The translations under genes were made by a program, and so were the position numbers. A stretch of DNA of 8,280 nt from JBBDIO01 sp040880365 (GTDB taxonomy: Bacteria > Chloroflexota > Anaerolineae > Caldilineales > Caldilineaceae): NCBI GenBank assembly GCA_040880365.1, contig JBBDIO010000029.1:1-8280 (forward strand), written 5' to 3'. Below are positions 1 through 7,750 of this stretch, one piece after another; within the stretch, counting starts at the first letter, position 1; every line of letters starts with the position of its first letter. The notes below the pieces were generated by a model. That model made no database searches and was not told the origin of the DNA. It saw only the letters and a list, made by a program, of their open reading frames with translations.

Positions 1-1551
1 GCGGCCTTTGTGCTGCGTGGGGTCAAGGTCGGTGAGAACTATCTGGCCGAGCTAGTAGCGTGGAAAGCAACCAACGCCCTGCGTGTTGATCTGGTGCGCC
101 ATTGCCTCGCGCTGGATCTTTCTTTTCACCTGCAACATACACCGGGCGAGTTGATCGAACGCATTGATGGCGATGTCGGCATACTCAATAATTTCTTTTC
201 GCGTTTTGTGCTCATCCTCATTACAAATGCCTTGATCGCGTTCGGTGTGATTGGCATCCTGGCCACCATCGATTGGCGGATGGGCCTACTATATGCCATC
301 TTTGCCGGTCTATATATAGTCGCTATTTTCTGGCTCAATACGGCAACCGTCGCCAATTTTGTCAGCGCGCGGGAGGCCGAGGCTGCATTGTTCGGCTTTC
401 TGGAAGAGCGTCTGAGCGGTACCGAAGACATTCGGACGAGTGGCGCGACCGGCTATGTGCTGCGTCAGTTGACCATTTTGATGCGACAGCGTCTGTTCAA
501 ACGGCAGCACGCCGAGGTGGTGCAAGGTCTGATCAGCATCGTGCGCATGATCCTCTATGTGGTCGGCCTGTTAATGGGGCTGGGCTTTGCGGCCATTCTC
601 TATCTCCAGGGCCAAATCACAATTGGGACAGCCTATGTTATTTTTAGCTATGTGTATCTCATCTGGGGACCATTGACCGATCTGGTTTATCAGTTCAGTG
701 ACTTTCAGCAGGCACTCGCTTCCCTACGTCGGGTCGCCGACCTATTTGCAGCTAAATCGATGGTTGTCGATGGTCCGCGCGTCACATTGCCGCCGGGTCC
801 ACTGGATGTTCGATTTGCGCGCGTCTCGTTTTCCTACGATGCACCAAAGGATGAAATAGCTGAAAAAGCACCCGCTTTGCGCGACATTTCTTTCCACCTG
901 GCCCCAGGTCATACTTTGGGGGTTCTCGGACAAACCGGCAGTGGCAAGAGTACACTGACTCGTCTGCTCTTTCGTTTCTACGATCCTCAGCAGGGGCAAA
1001 TCCTCTTGAATGGCGTCGATAGCCGAGAGGTAACTGTAGACGCGCTTTGCTCGCGCATTGGGTTGGTGACCCAGGATGTGCAACTCTTCCATGCTAGCCT
1101 GCGCGACAACATCACCTTTCTGGACCACACCATTTCTGACGCGACCGTCCTGGAAGCTATCCAAGAGCTAGGACTGGGTGAATGGTTTGCGCGCTTGCCG
1201 CACGGCCTGCAAACACAGCTTCAGGCAGATAGCCTTTCCGCTGGCGAGGCGCAGTTAATCGCGCTCACACGCGCCTTTCTGCAAAAGCCGGATCTTCTAA
1301 TCCTCGATGAAGCCTCGTCTCGGCTTGATCCGCGCACCGAGATGTTCGTGCAGCGCGCCCTGACCAGACTTTTGCAGGGACGCACTGCCATCATCATCGC
1401 GCACCGCTTGCAAACGGTTAGCCTGGTGGATGATATCTTGATTTTGGTAAATGGAGAGATCAGTGAATACGGCACGCGCGCAGAGTTGGCAGGCAGCACA
1501 TCGCATTATGCACGCCTGCTGGAAACAGACAGTCTTGCTCGCAGCTCTTGA
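1..1551 (+). CDS. ABC exporter half-transporter (membrane domain + ATPase), 5' partial, catalytically intact subunit
   Basis: The frame is open from base 1 and the first transmembrane segments are missing, so the gene begins before the window; roughly 70-100 residues are lost compared with the usual ~600. Numbering from the GTG at base 10, hydrophobic membrane segments lie at about 64-110 and 178-222. The segment HTPGELIERIDGDV (43-56) is typical of type IV ABC exporters. The ATPase domain follows: A-loop Tyr276, Walker A GQTGSGKST (307-315), Q-loop Gln355, signature LSAGE (409-413), Walker B ending LDE (432-434) with the catalytic Glu434, and H-loop His465. The signature departs from canonical LSGGQ. 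The protein would sit in the cytoplasmic membrane and use ATP to export an unknown substrate. The partner gene starts 25 bases after its stop, so the two are probably co-transcribed. The family is sure; the substrate (lipid, drug or peptide) is not. Confidence 0.95.
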   Translation, partial: AAFVLRGVKVGENYLAELVAWKATNALRVDLVRHCLALDLSFHLQHTPGELIERIDGDVGILNNFFSRFVLILITNALIAFGVIGILATIDWRMGLLYAIFAGLYIVAIFWLNTATVANFVSAREAEAALFGFLEERLSGTEDIRTSGATGYVLRQLTILMRQRLFKRQHAEVVQGLISIVRMILYVVGLLMGLGFAAILYLQGQITIGTAYVIFSYVYLIWGPLTDLVYQFSDFQQALASLRRVADLFAAKSMVVDGPRVTLPPGPLDVRFARVSFSYDAPKDEIAEKAPALRDISFHLAPGHTLGVLGQTGSGKSTLTRLLFRFYDPQQGQILLNGVDSREVTVDALCSRIGLVTQDVQLFHASLRDNITFLDHTISDATVLEAIQELGLGEWFARLPHGLQTQLQADSLSAGEAQLIALTRAFLQKPDLLILDEASSRLDPRTEMFVQRALTRLLQGRTAIIIAHRLQTVSLVDDILILVNGEISEYGTRAELAGSTSHYARLLETDSLARSS

Positions 1552-1576
1552 ACATGAAGGGGGTTTGGGATAGCTA

Positions 1577-3340
1577 ATGCAAACACAAATTACATGGCCG
1601 GTCTGGCAGTATGTTTGGCACATTTATCGTTTTTTGCCCTGGCGCTATTTCTGTTATTTCTTGTTCATCCTCGCCGGCTGGTTGCTGTTTGTTGCACTCG
1701 GCCTATTGCCTAGCCAATTCTTTGATACGTTGACCGGTGCCAACCCGTCGCCGTTGGGCATTTGGTGGCTTCTCGCGCTCCTTGGCGGTTTTGAACTGGC
1801 GCGTGCGTTGTCTAATTTTGGATGGGCTGTGATGAGTGTCAACACAGAATTCCGGGTACGCGCCTTATTACAGCGCAACTTGTTTCACAGAATTCTGGCA
1901 GTCCCTGCCGGACGTGCGCTGCCGTTCTCTACGGGAGAGGCTGTTAACCGGCTGCGCGACGATGTCAACGCCGTCTCTGGACTATTGAGCGCATGGGTTT
2001 CCTTTTTGGGTGCGTGTCTTTTCGCTCTAATTGGTTTGACCCTGATGGCGCGTATTTCGCTACCGATTACGCTGCTCGTCTTTCTGCCTCTGGTGTTGAT
2101 TATTCTCGTGGTCAATCGGCTGCGCCCCCAGATCGAGGCCCGCCGCACACGTAGTCGCCAGGCTACCGGCGATACAACCGGCGCGCTGGGCGAGTTGTTC
2201 CACGCGGTACAGGCGATTAAAGTCGCGCGTGCAGAGAAACGCATGGTCGGCTATTTCGCCGATATCAGTGCGCGTCGCCAGCGCGCTGCGCTGCAAGATT
2301 TGTATTTCAACAATCTCTTGAATGCCGTCTTTGGCTGTTCTACCGAGATTGGGATGAGCTTGATCCTGATCTTTGCCGCCTCGGCAATGCAAGCCGGTAC
2401 GTTCACTATCGGCAGTTTTGCGCTGTTCGTTTTTTATCTCGACTATGTGCCGGGCATAATTGGGGAAATTGGCAATCTGTTACCCCACTATCGGCAGACC
2501 GGGATCGCGGTGACGCGCCTTCAGACACTGATGCAGGGTGCGCCGCCGCAGCAACTTGTACAACATCATCGCCATTTGCTTGACGCGGAACAGAGTATCA
2601 AAATAGAGCGGATAGCACCGGCCGCGGCGCCGTTACAGGTGCTGGAAGTACGCGATCTGGCCTATACCCATGCAGACAGCCAACAAGGCATCAGGCAGAT
2701 TTCGTTTCGGCTAGCCCGTGGTCAGTGCCTGGTAATTACGGGGCGGATCGGCGCGGGCAAGACAACGCTCTTGCGCACGGTTTTGGGATTGCTGCCTAAA
2801 GAACAGGGGCAAATCTTCTGGAATGGGCAACCCATCAGCGATCCGGCCGATTTTTTCGTGCCACCACAATGTGCCTATACCGCGCAAGTGCCCCGGCTGT
2901 TTAGTGAGACATTGCGTAACAACATTCTGCTCGGTCGCGCAGAGGATGAAGTTGACCTGCCCGGTGCGCTGCATAGCGCGGGATTGGAGCACGAATTTCC
3001 AACGCTTGATATTCTTGTGGGGCCGCGTGGCATGCGGCTATCGGGTGGTCAGGTGCAGCGGACAGCCGCCGCCCGTATGTTTGTACGCACTCCTGAATTG
3101 CTTGTGTTTGATGATCTATCCAGTGCATTGGATGTCCATACGGAAAACCGGCTTTGGCAGCGCTTATTTGCCGCCGCTCATCCAGCCCTGCTTGTTGTCT
3201 CGCACCGACCAGAAGCCTTGAGGCGCGCGGATCATATCCTCGTGTTGCGGGCGGGTAGGATAGAAGCCCAAGGCACCCTTGCCGAGCTTCTGCCGGTGAA
3301 TGAGGAGATCCGCTCCATTTGGTATGATGCTGACCGCTAA
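1577..3340 (+). CDS. ABC exporter half-transporter, degenerate-site partner subunit
   Basis: A full-length 587-residue half-transporter. Hydrophobic segments lie at about 24-45, 60-80, 135-158, 162-180, 245-272 and 276-300, giving the expected six-helix membrane domain. The ATPase domain has Tyr363 (A-loop), Walker A GRIGAGKTT (389-397), Q-loop Gln437, a canonical signature LSGGQ (488-492), Walker B ending FDD (511-513), D-loop SSALD (515-519) and H-loop His543. The residue after the Walker B aspartate is Asp513 instead of the catalytic Glu. This is the usual mark of the degenerate subunit in heterodimeric exporters such as TM287/288 or BmrC/BmrD. The ATG at 1577 has GGGA about six bases upstream. 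It very likely pairs with the product of the preceding gene. No terminator is evident right after the stop. The substrate is unknown. Confidence 0.95.
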   Translation: MQTQITWPVWQYVWHIYRFLPWRYFCYFLFILAGWLLFVALGLLPSQFFDTLTGANPSPLGIWWLLALLGGFELARALSNFGWAVMSVNTEFRVRALLQRNLFHRILAVPAGRALPFSTGEAVNRLRDDVNAVSGLLSAWVSFLGACLFALIGLTLMARISLPITLLVFLPLVLIILVVNRLRPQIEARRTRSRQATGDTTGALGELFHAVQAIKVARAEKRMVGYFADISARRQRAALQDLYFNNLLNAVFGCSTEIGMSLILIFAASAMQAGTFTIGSFALFVFYLDYVPGIIGEIGNLLPHYRQTGIAVTRLQTLMQGAPPQQLVQHHRHLLDAEQSIKIERIAPAAAPLQVLEVRDLAYTHADSQQGIRQISFRLARGQCLVITGRIGAGKTTLLRTVLGLLPKEQGQIFWNGQPISDPADFFVPPQCAYTAQVPRLFSETLRNNILLGRAEDEVDLPGALHSAGLEHEFPTLDILVGPRGMRLSGGQVQRTAAARMFVRTPELLVFDDLSSALDVHTENRLWQRLFAAAHPALLVVSHRPEALRRADHILVLRAGRIEAQGTLAELLPVNEEIRSIWYDADR

Positions 3341-3487
3341 CCGGAGTTTGACGAGGTGCCAGATTTTTGGGGTAGGGGTCAGGCCGTAGTCTGTACGATT
3401 CCACACTAACCGACGCTGTCATGGGTGCCAACTGATAGTGGCCATACAACGGCTTGATTGAAGAGGAAGAGCAGGGGGACAAGCATT

Positions 3488-3876
3488 ACCTACTCAGTAG
3501 GCGCGCCCCCTGCAGAACATAGCGAAGTCGATGCCGTTACCTACACCGATATCTTCTCTTACACGATCAAGGACCAGTGTGAGCGCACGGCAACGGGCAA
3601 AATAATGGTTGTGGTCTTCCCCGACACCTTGCCAAACACACCGGCGCTCATCTCGCGGCCGACAACGAAGGAGCAGGCGAGTTGGAGCCGCAGCTCTTCT
3701 ACTGGAACGAAGAGAACCAGGCCTGGCAGCGCGACGGGATTGTACGCCAATCCTATGATCGTGAGACCGCTCTGGCAACCTTTGCTATCTATCACCTGAC
3801 CGAATTCGCCTTGTTTGCCGAACCGGCTTCGCCATTAGCACAATCCATATTCATTCCGGTAGTAATGGGCGACTAA
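3488..3876 (+). pseudogene. Frameshifted C-terminal remnant of a secreted or surface repeat protein
   Basis: Two frames together make one protein end. The first (about 3488-3620) encodes residues around YTDIFSYTIKD and ATGKIMVVV, resembling the last strands of bacterial cadherin-like/Ig-like tandem repeats (the D-x-F-x-Y-T-V-x-D ... A-T-x-T-V-x-V pattern). The second (about 3646-3876) encodes AADNEGAGELEPQLFYWNEE, then HLTEFALF, and ends in SIFIPVVMGD. That layout (a YYW/FYW-x-E strand, then HLTEFALFG, then an LPVV-like tail) is recurrent at the C-terminus of long Chloroflexota exoproteins. The frame changes between about 3600 and 3660. There is no plausible start, an in-frame stop lies at 3455-3457, and no signal peptide or N-terminal repeats are present. 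I read it as the decayed end of a deleted gene. A sequencing frameshift cannot be excluded, but it would not explain the missing 5' part. Confidence 0.65.
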
Positions 3877-3932
3877 GCGCCGCAGACGACTACACAAAGT
3901 ACGCCGTCACTACACCGACGACAGTCTGGTAG

Positions 3933-3973
3933 ACGCGGGAACTCTGCAAACCAGAGTTCCCGCGTTCTTTTTT
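3933..3973 (+). terminator. Rho-independent terminator after the surface-protein remnant
   Basis: A perfect 14-bp inverted repeat (3933-3946 with 3952-3965, CG-rich at the base) encloses a five-base loop and is followed on the plus strand by TCTTTTTT. It ends plus-strand transcription 57 bases after the remnant's stop codon. On the minus strand the hairpin has no T tract behind it, so it is not a convincing terminator for the rib operon that converges on it. Confidence 0.88.
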
Positions 3974-4083
3974 ACCCAAACAGGAAAGTCCTATTGCCCC
4001 CATAGCCTGAAGAGCGTCCAGCACGGCCGAGTTGGCTCGCCTCACACAGCGGCCATAACAGCGGCAACTTTCGGTTGTGAACC

Positions 4084-4566
4084 TCAGGCGCTTTCTTCAA
4101 GTTCGCGCAACAGATTAGCCATCTCAATCGCGGCAACCGCGGCTTCAACGCCTTTGTTGCCCGCCTTGCTGCCCGACCGCTCAATCGCTTGTTCCACCGT
4201 GTCGCTGGTAATCACCCCAAAAGTGACAGGCACCTCACTTTGCAGCGCCACCTGGGCGATTCCTTTGGCAGCTTCACCGGCCACGTAGTCGAAGTGCGGT
4301 GTCGAGCCCCGGATAATGACGCCCAGGCAGATCACGCCATCGTAGCGACCGCTCTGGGCCATCTTTTTGGCGACGAGCGGCAGTTCGAAGCTGCCGGGAA
4401 CCATCGCCACATCGATGTCCGTTTCCAGCACGCCGTGGCGCCCAAGCACATCCCGTGCCCCCTCGAGCAGCTTTCCACCCATGAACTCATTCCAGCGCGA
4501 GCAAACAATCGCAAAGCGCAAACCGACGCCGACAAGTTTTCCCGAAAATACTTTTCCCATATTCAT
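4084..4566 (-). CDS. ribH: 6,7-dimethyl-8-ribityllumazine synthase
   Basis: A 160-residue lumazine synthase, the normal length. It condenses 5-amino-6-ribitylamino-uracil with 3,4-dihydroxy-2-butanone 4-phosphate to give the direct riboflavin precursor; members form cytoplasmic pentamers or 60-mer shells. Family landmarks are in order: an aromatic substrate-stacking residue in SRWNEF (Trp25), VPGSFELPL (57-65), IIRGSTPHFDYV (84-95) with the catalytic His91, and SDTVEQAIERSGSKAGNKG (121-139) with Arg130 and Lys138 at the phosphate-binding positions. The ATG at 4566 lies one base after the ribBA stop (TGAAATG) behind GAGAGGA, so translation is probably coupled. A second ATG two codons on (4560) is an alternative. 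The frame stays open upstream to 4923, but that part lies inside ribBA in another frame. It is the last gene of the operon, and no minus-strand terminator is obvious behind it. Confidence 0.97.
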   Translation of the reverse strand: MNMGKVFSGKLVGVGLRFAIVCSRWNEFMGGKLLEGARDVLGRHGVLETDIDVAMVPGSFELPLVAKKMAQSGRYDGVICLGVIIRGSTPHFDYVAGEAAKGIAQVALQSEVPVTFGVITSDTVEQAIERSGSKAGNKGVEAAVAAIEMANLLRELEESA

Positions 4567-4567
4567 T

Positions 4568-5875
4568 TCATTCCTCTCGCCAAACCGATAAGTGGTGGCC
4601 CAATTTCTCTGCTTTGGCGCGTCGATACGCGCGATTTTCTGGTCGCTCTCCGACATGGTGCCGGACAAGCTCCTCAATCTGGATGCCGTGCGCTGTGAGC
4701 ATCGCAGCCTTTTGAGGGTTATTAGTGAGAAGGCGTACCCGCTCGACGCCCAGATCGCGCAGCATGGCCGCGGCCACGCCAAAATCGCGGACATCGGCCG
4801 GGAAACCGAGCGCAAGATTGGCCTCCACCGTATCCAGCCCGTGGTCTTGTAGGGCATAGGCACGAATTTTGTTGGCGAGGCCAATGCCGCGCCCTTCCTG
4901 GCGCAAATAAAGGAGCAGCCCATACGCTTCCTCCCCTATCCGCCGCAGCCCCTCATGCAACTGGTCGCCACAGTCGCAGCGCAAAGAGCCAAGTAAATCC
5001 CCAGTCACGCATTCAGAGTGGATGCGCACCAGCGGAACCTGCCCCGTGCAGGAACCGTGCTGGAGCACGAGGTGCTCCTGATGCTGCTCATCCTGATAGG
5101 CAATTACCTGGAACTGCCCATAGCGGGTGGGCAACTGCGCGCTATCTACCCGCACNNNNNNNNNNNNNNNNNNNNNNNNNNNNNNNNNNNNNNNNNNNNN
5201 NNNNNNNNNNNNNNNNNNNNNNNNNNNNNNNNNNNNNNNNNNNNNNNNNNNNNNNCGGCGATAGTCAACCAACGCCTGGACCGAAACAATCTTCAACTGA
5301 TGCTGCGCCGCCAGTATACCTAGTTCAGGCAGGCGTGCCATGGTCCCATCCGCGGCCATCACCTCACAGATCACGGCAGCTGGCGTTAACCCGGCCAATC
5401 GCGCCAGGTCCACGCTGGCTTCGGTCTGCCCACGCCGCACCAATACCCCACCCTCCTGGGCGCGCAGCGGAAACATATGTCCCGGCGTAACAATGTCCAC
5501 CGCTGTGCTCTGTGGATCGATCAAAACCGCAATGGTGCGGGCGCGGTCCTGCGCGGATATGCCGGTGGTCACGCCGGTGCGCGCTTCCACAGAGCGCGTG
5601 AAGTTGGTACCAAAGCCGGAGCGGTTGGCAGCGGGCGGCACCATGAGCGGCAGGCGCAGACGGTCCAACATCGTACCGGTCATGGCCACACAGATGAGGC
5701 CGCGTCCTTCGCGCGCCATAAAGTTAATCGCCTCTGGCGTGGCGAACTCGGCTGCAATCGCCAGATCTCCTTCATTTTCACGATCTTCGTCATCCACAAT
5801 GATGACGAACTTGCCGGCTTGAAAGTCGGCCAAAGCCTCTTCAACAGTTGCCAGGCTGCCTGTTGTCGGATTCAT
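4568..5875 (-). CDS. ribBA: Bifunctional 3,4-dihydroxy-2-butanone 4-phosphate synthase / GTP cyclohydrolase II (contains assembly gap)
   Basis: The N-terminal RibB domain (residues 1-206) makes DHBP from ribulose 5-phosphate. It has the acidic loop DDEDRENEGD (28-37), TGVTTGIS (100-107) and GHMFPLRA (132-139). The C-terminal RibA domain (from about 241, counting the N run as 34 residues) opens GTP. It has the zinc cysteines of HSEC and RCDCG (289, 300, 302), RQEGRGIGL (325-333), KIRAYALQD with the conserved Tyr340, and RLLTNNP (381-387). The inter-domain linker is lost in a 100-N gap (5156-5255) that is probably longer than the true missing stretch. Oddly, the conserved GHTEA motif of RibB reads GQTEA, with Gln150 (codon at 5428-5426) in place of the metal-binding His. 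The ATG at 5875 has AAAGGAG 11 bases upstream, overlapping the ribE stop. Both domains are certain; activity of the RibB half is open. Confidence 0.95.
   Translation of the reverse strand: MNPTTGSLATVEEALADFQAGKFVIIVDDEDRENEGDLAIAAEFATPEAINFMAREGRGLICVAMTGTMLDRLRLPLMVPPAANRSGFGTNFTRSVEARTGVTTGISAQDRARTIAVLIDPQSTAVDIVTPGHMFPLRAQEGGVLVRRGQTEASVDLARLAGLTPAAVICEVMAADGTMARLPELGILAAQHQLKIVSVQALVDYRXXXXXXXXXXXXXXXXXXXXXXXXXXXXXXXXXXVRVDSAQLPTRYGQFQVIAYQDEQHQEHLVLQHGSCTGQVPLVRIHSECVTGDLLGSLRCDCGDQLHEGLRRIGEEAYGLLLYLRQEGRGIGLANKIRAYALQDHGLDTVEANLALGFPADVRDFGVAAAMLRDLGVERVRLLTNNPQKAAMLTAHGIQIEELVRHHVGERPENRAYRRAKAEKLGHHLSVWREE
5156..5255. other. Assembly gap of 100 N inside ribBA
   Basis: A run of exactly 100 undetermined bases separates the RibB and RibA domains. 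RibB ends at LVDYR and RibA resumes seven residues before LPTRYG. Comparison with the Bacillus subtilis RibBA linker as I remember it suggests that only about 7-8 residues (20-25 bases) are really missing. The length therefore looks like a placeholder, and the reading frame across it is not proven. Confidence 0.95.
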
Positions 5876-5891
5876 AAACTCTCAAACTCCT

Positions 5892-6542
5892 TTACTGAAA
5901 CCCATGCTCGGCCAGAAAATCCAGGCTCAGCCCCTGCTTTTGCATATGGTCAAAGCGAGCGTCCAACAGCTTCTCGACATATTTCCCCAAAATGTCCACC
6001 TCCAGGTTGACCTGATAGCCGATCTTCTGTCGTGATAACATAATCTGTTGTTGCGTATAGGCCACCAGTGTGACGGTAAAGCCCGATTCAAACACATCCA
6101 CGACAGTCAGACTCACCCCATCCAGCGCAATAAAGCCTTTGGCTACGATATAGCGCATGAGCGTATCCGGGGCTTGAATCGTCATCCACAGCGCGTCGCC
6201 ATCGGCGCGGAAGGCGGTAATGACGCCGGTTCCGTCCACATGCCCCTGGACAAAATGCCCGCCCATGCGGCTGCTTGGGGTAAGCGAGCGTTCCAGGTTG
6301 ACCCCATCTCCCTGATGCAGCCGCAGGAGATTGGTGCGCTTGCGCGTTTCAGGCGAGAGGCCAGCGACAAAGCCATCCGAAAGCAGGCGGATCACCGTTA
6401 AACAGACGCCGTTGACGGCAATGCTGTCCCCCAAACGGGTTCCCTCCAACACGGTCCGGGCGCGAAGCGTCAGACTATAGCCGTCGCCACTGGGCTGAAG
6501 CTGTGACACCGTGCCGATCTCTTCTACAATACCGGTAAACAT
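5892..6542 (-). CDS. ribE: Riboflavin synthase, alpha chain
   Basis: A 216-residue protein with the internal duplication of this family. It dismutates two molecules of 6,7-dimethyl-8-ribityllumazine into riboflavin and the pyrimidine precursor, as a cytoplasmic homotrimer. It starts with the hallmark MFTGIVEEIG. The first barrel (about 1-90) holds GDSIAVNGVCLTV (38-50, with Cys47) and SPETRKRTNL (63-72). The second (about 95-190) holds GGHFVQGHVDGTG (94-106), the matching GVSLTV (142-147) and NLEVDILGKYVEKLL (179-193). The site after GFTVTL reads VAYTQQ where I PxT is more usual, a mild deviation. The ATG at 6542 lies two bases after the ribD stop, with GGGAGAG just upstream. The upstream in-frame start at 6578 would lie inside ribD and lacks the family N-terminus. 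This is the gene called ribB or ribC in some Bacillus literature. Confidence 0.96.
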   Translation of the reverse strand: MFTGIVEEIGTVSQLQPSGDGYSLTLRARTVLEGTRLGDSIAVNGVCLTVIRLLSDGFVAGLSPETRKRTNLLRLHQGDGVNLERSLTPSSRMGGHFVQGHVDGTGVITAFRADGDALWMTIQAPDTLMRYIVAKGFIALDGVSLTVVDVFESGFTVTLVAYTQQQIMLSRQKIGYQVNLEVDILGKYVEKLLDARFDHMQKQGLSLDFLAEHGFQ

Positions 6543-6544
6543 AG

Positions 6545-7750
6545 TCACTCTCCCTCTAGCGAATGTGCCGCCTGCCACGTCACAGGCATGGCCCAGGTAG
6601 ACGGCAGTTGCGTCTGACCACGGACCAGGATATCGTCCCCTATCACTTCGACTTGAGTGTTGTGCAATCGTAGGGCATCAGCCAGGGCAACACTCCCCAG
6701 GCCCCGCACCGGCCCCGGTGCCGCATCCCCCCCAATCAGCAGCGGAGCCAAAAATGCCCACACTTCTTGGACAGCGCCTGCACCGAGAAAGGAGGCCAGC
6801 AGGGTGCCGCCTCCTTCGACCAGCAGACTCGTCAGGTTGCGCCGCCCCAGTTCTTGCATGAGAGCAGAAATATCTACTTGACCTGTATCCGTGGCAGGCA
6901 TCTCCACAACTTCGATTCCGCGTCCGGCCAGGGCCGCCCGGTGCAAGCAAGGCATGGCTTCCGTTGTGGCAACGAGCGTCTGTCCGGGCAAGTCCGGATC
7001 GAACAAGTGTGCGCCGAGTGGCACACGTCCCCGGCTATCCAGCAGCACACGCACAGGATGCTGGGGCCGGTGCAGATCGGGCAAGCGTGTGGTCAGGCTG
7101 GGATTATCGGCCAACGCAGTACCGGCGCCAACGGCAATTGCGTCACATTGGTGGCGCAGACGGTGCCCCTGTTGCCGCGCCAGGGTGCCGGTTATCCAGC
7201 GGCTTTCACCGGTGCGCGTGGCGATCTTGCCGTCGAGACTGGCGGCAAATTTGGCGATGATGTAGGGTTGCCCGGTGGTGATGTGGTGGAAAAAGAAGCG
7301 GTTAAGATAGTAAGCCGCTTCACCGCAGAGACCTGCATGGACGGCAACGCCTGCTTCTTGCAGCCGCTGATGTCCCCGTCCGCAGACGCGCGGGTTGGGG
7401 TCCGCCACCGCATAAAAAACTGTGGCGATGCCGGCGCGCGTGATGGCCTCGGTACACGGGGGCGTGCGTCCATGGTGGTTGCACGGCTCTAGGGTCACAT
7501 ACATGGCGGCCCCGCGCGCCGCTTCACCGGCTTGGATGAGTGCCTCTACCTCAGCATGGGGGGCCCCTGCGTGACGGTGATAACCCTCGCCCACGATGCA
7601 ACCCTCGCGCACCACCACCGCGCCCACGGCAGGATTGGGGCTGGTGTAGCCCTCGCCTTGCGCCGCCAATTGTAGCGCGCGTTGCATGAACGACTCATGC
7701 GAACTGTCACAGCCCTCACCTTTCGTGCTGAGGGGTCGTTGCTGAAGCAT
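6545..7750 (-). CDS. ribD: Bifunctional diaminohydroxyphosphoribosylaminopyrimidine deaminase / 5-amino-6-(5-phosphoribosylamino)uracil reductase
   Basis: A 401-residue RibD that carries out the second and third steps of the GTP branch. The deaminase domain (about 20-155) shows SPNPAVGAVVV (37-47), the zinc and proton-shuttle motif HAE (65-67), and EPCNHHGRTPPC (88-99) with zinc ligands Cys90 and Cys99. The NADPH-dependent reductase domain (about 160-385) shows AKFAASLDGKIAT (166-178), SRWITG (183-188), ADNPSLTTRLP (214-224), LLVEGGGTLLASF (309-321) and APLLIGGDAAP (335-345). I prefer the ATG at 7750: it has GGAG at 7762-7759, eight bases upstream, although that site and the start abut the riboswitch terminator. 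The next in-frame ATG (7687, residue 22) has no ribosome binding site at a usable distance and would trim residues before the deaminase fold. First gene of the operon. Confidence 0.95.
   Translation of the reverse strand: MLQQRPLSTKGEGCDSSHESFMQRALQLAAQGEGYTSPNPAVGAVVVREGCIVGEGYHRHAGAPHAEVEALIQAGEAARGAAMYVTLEPCNHHGRTPPCTEAITRAGIATVFYAVADPNPRVCGRGHQRLQEAGVAVHAGLCGEAAYYLNRFFFHHITTGQPYIIAKFAASLDGKIATRTGESRWITGTLARQQGHRLRHQCDAIAVGAGTALADNPSLTTRLPDLHRPQHPVRVLLDSRGRVPLGAHLFDPDLPGQTLVATTEAMPCLHRAALAGRGIEVVEMPATDTGQVDISALMQELGRRNLTSLLVEGGGTLLASFLGAGAVQEVWAFLAPLLIGGDAAPGPVRGLGSVALADALRLHNTQVEVIGDDILVRGQTQLPSTWAMPVTWQAAHSLEGE

Noticed and set aside
3421..3445. Imperfect palindrome ATGGGTGCCA...TGGCCAT after the exporter genes, as a terminator
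   Set aside because: Short interrupted stem and no T tract on either strand.
2901..3482. Minus-strand open frame of 193 codons opposite the second ABC gene
   Set aside because: Lies opposite conserved ATPase motifs and shows no family features; a typical antisense shadow.
4567..4923. In-frame upstream extension of ribH (279-residue version)
   Set aside because: The extra part lies within ribBA in another frame and lacks lumazine synthase similarity; the ATG at 4566 gives the standard length and follows the ribBA stop by one base.
6543..6578. Longer ribE start giving 228 residues
   Set aside because: The family begins at MFTGIVEE; the ATG at 6542 has GGGAGAG upstream, while the longer version overlaps the end of ribD without its own signal.
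6767..7492. Long plus-strand open frame opposite ribD (241 codons)
   Set aside because: Shadow of the GC-rich ribD coding strand; no recognisable domains, and the minus strand carries all RibD motifs.
7685..7687. ATG at 7687 as the ribD start
   Set aside because: The nearest purine-rich stretch (AAAGGTGAGGG) is about 26 bases upstream, too far; 7750 has GGAG eight bases upstream. Kept as a minor alternative.
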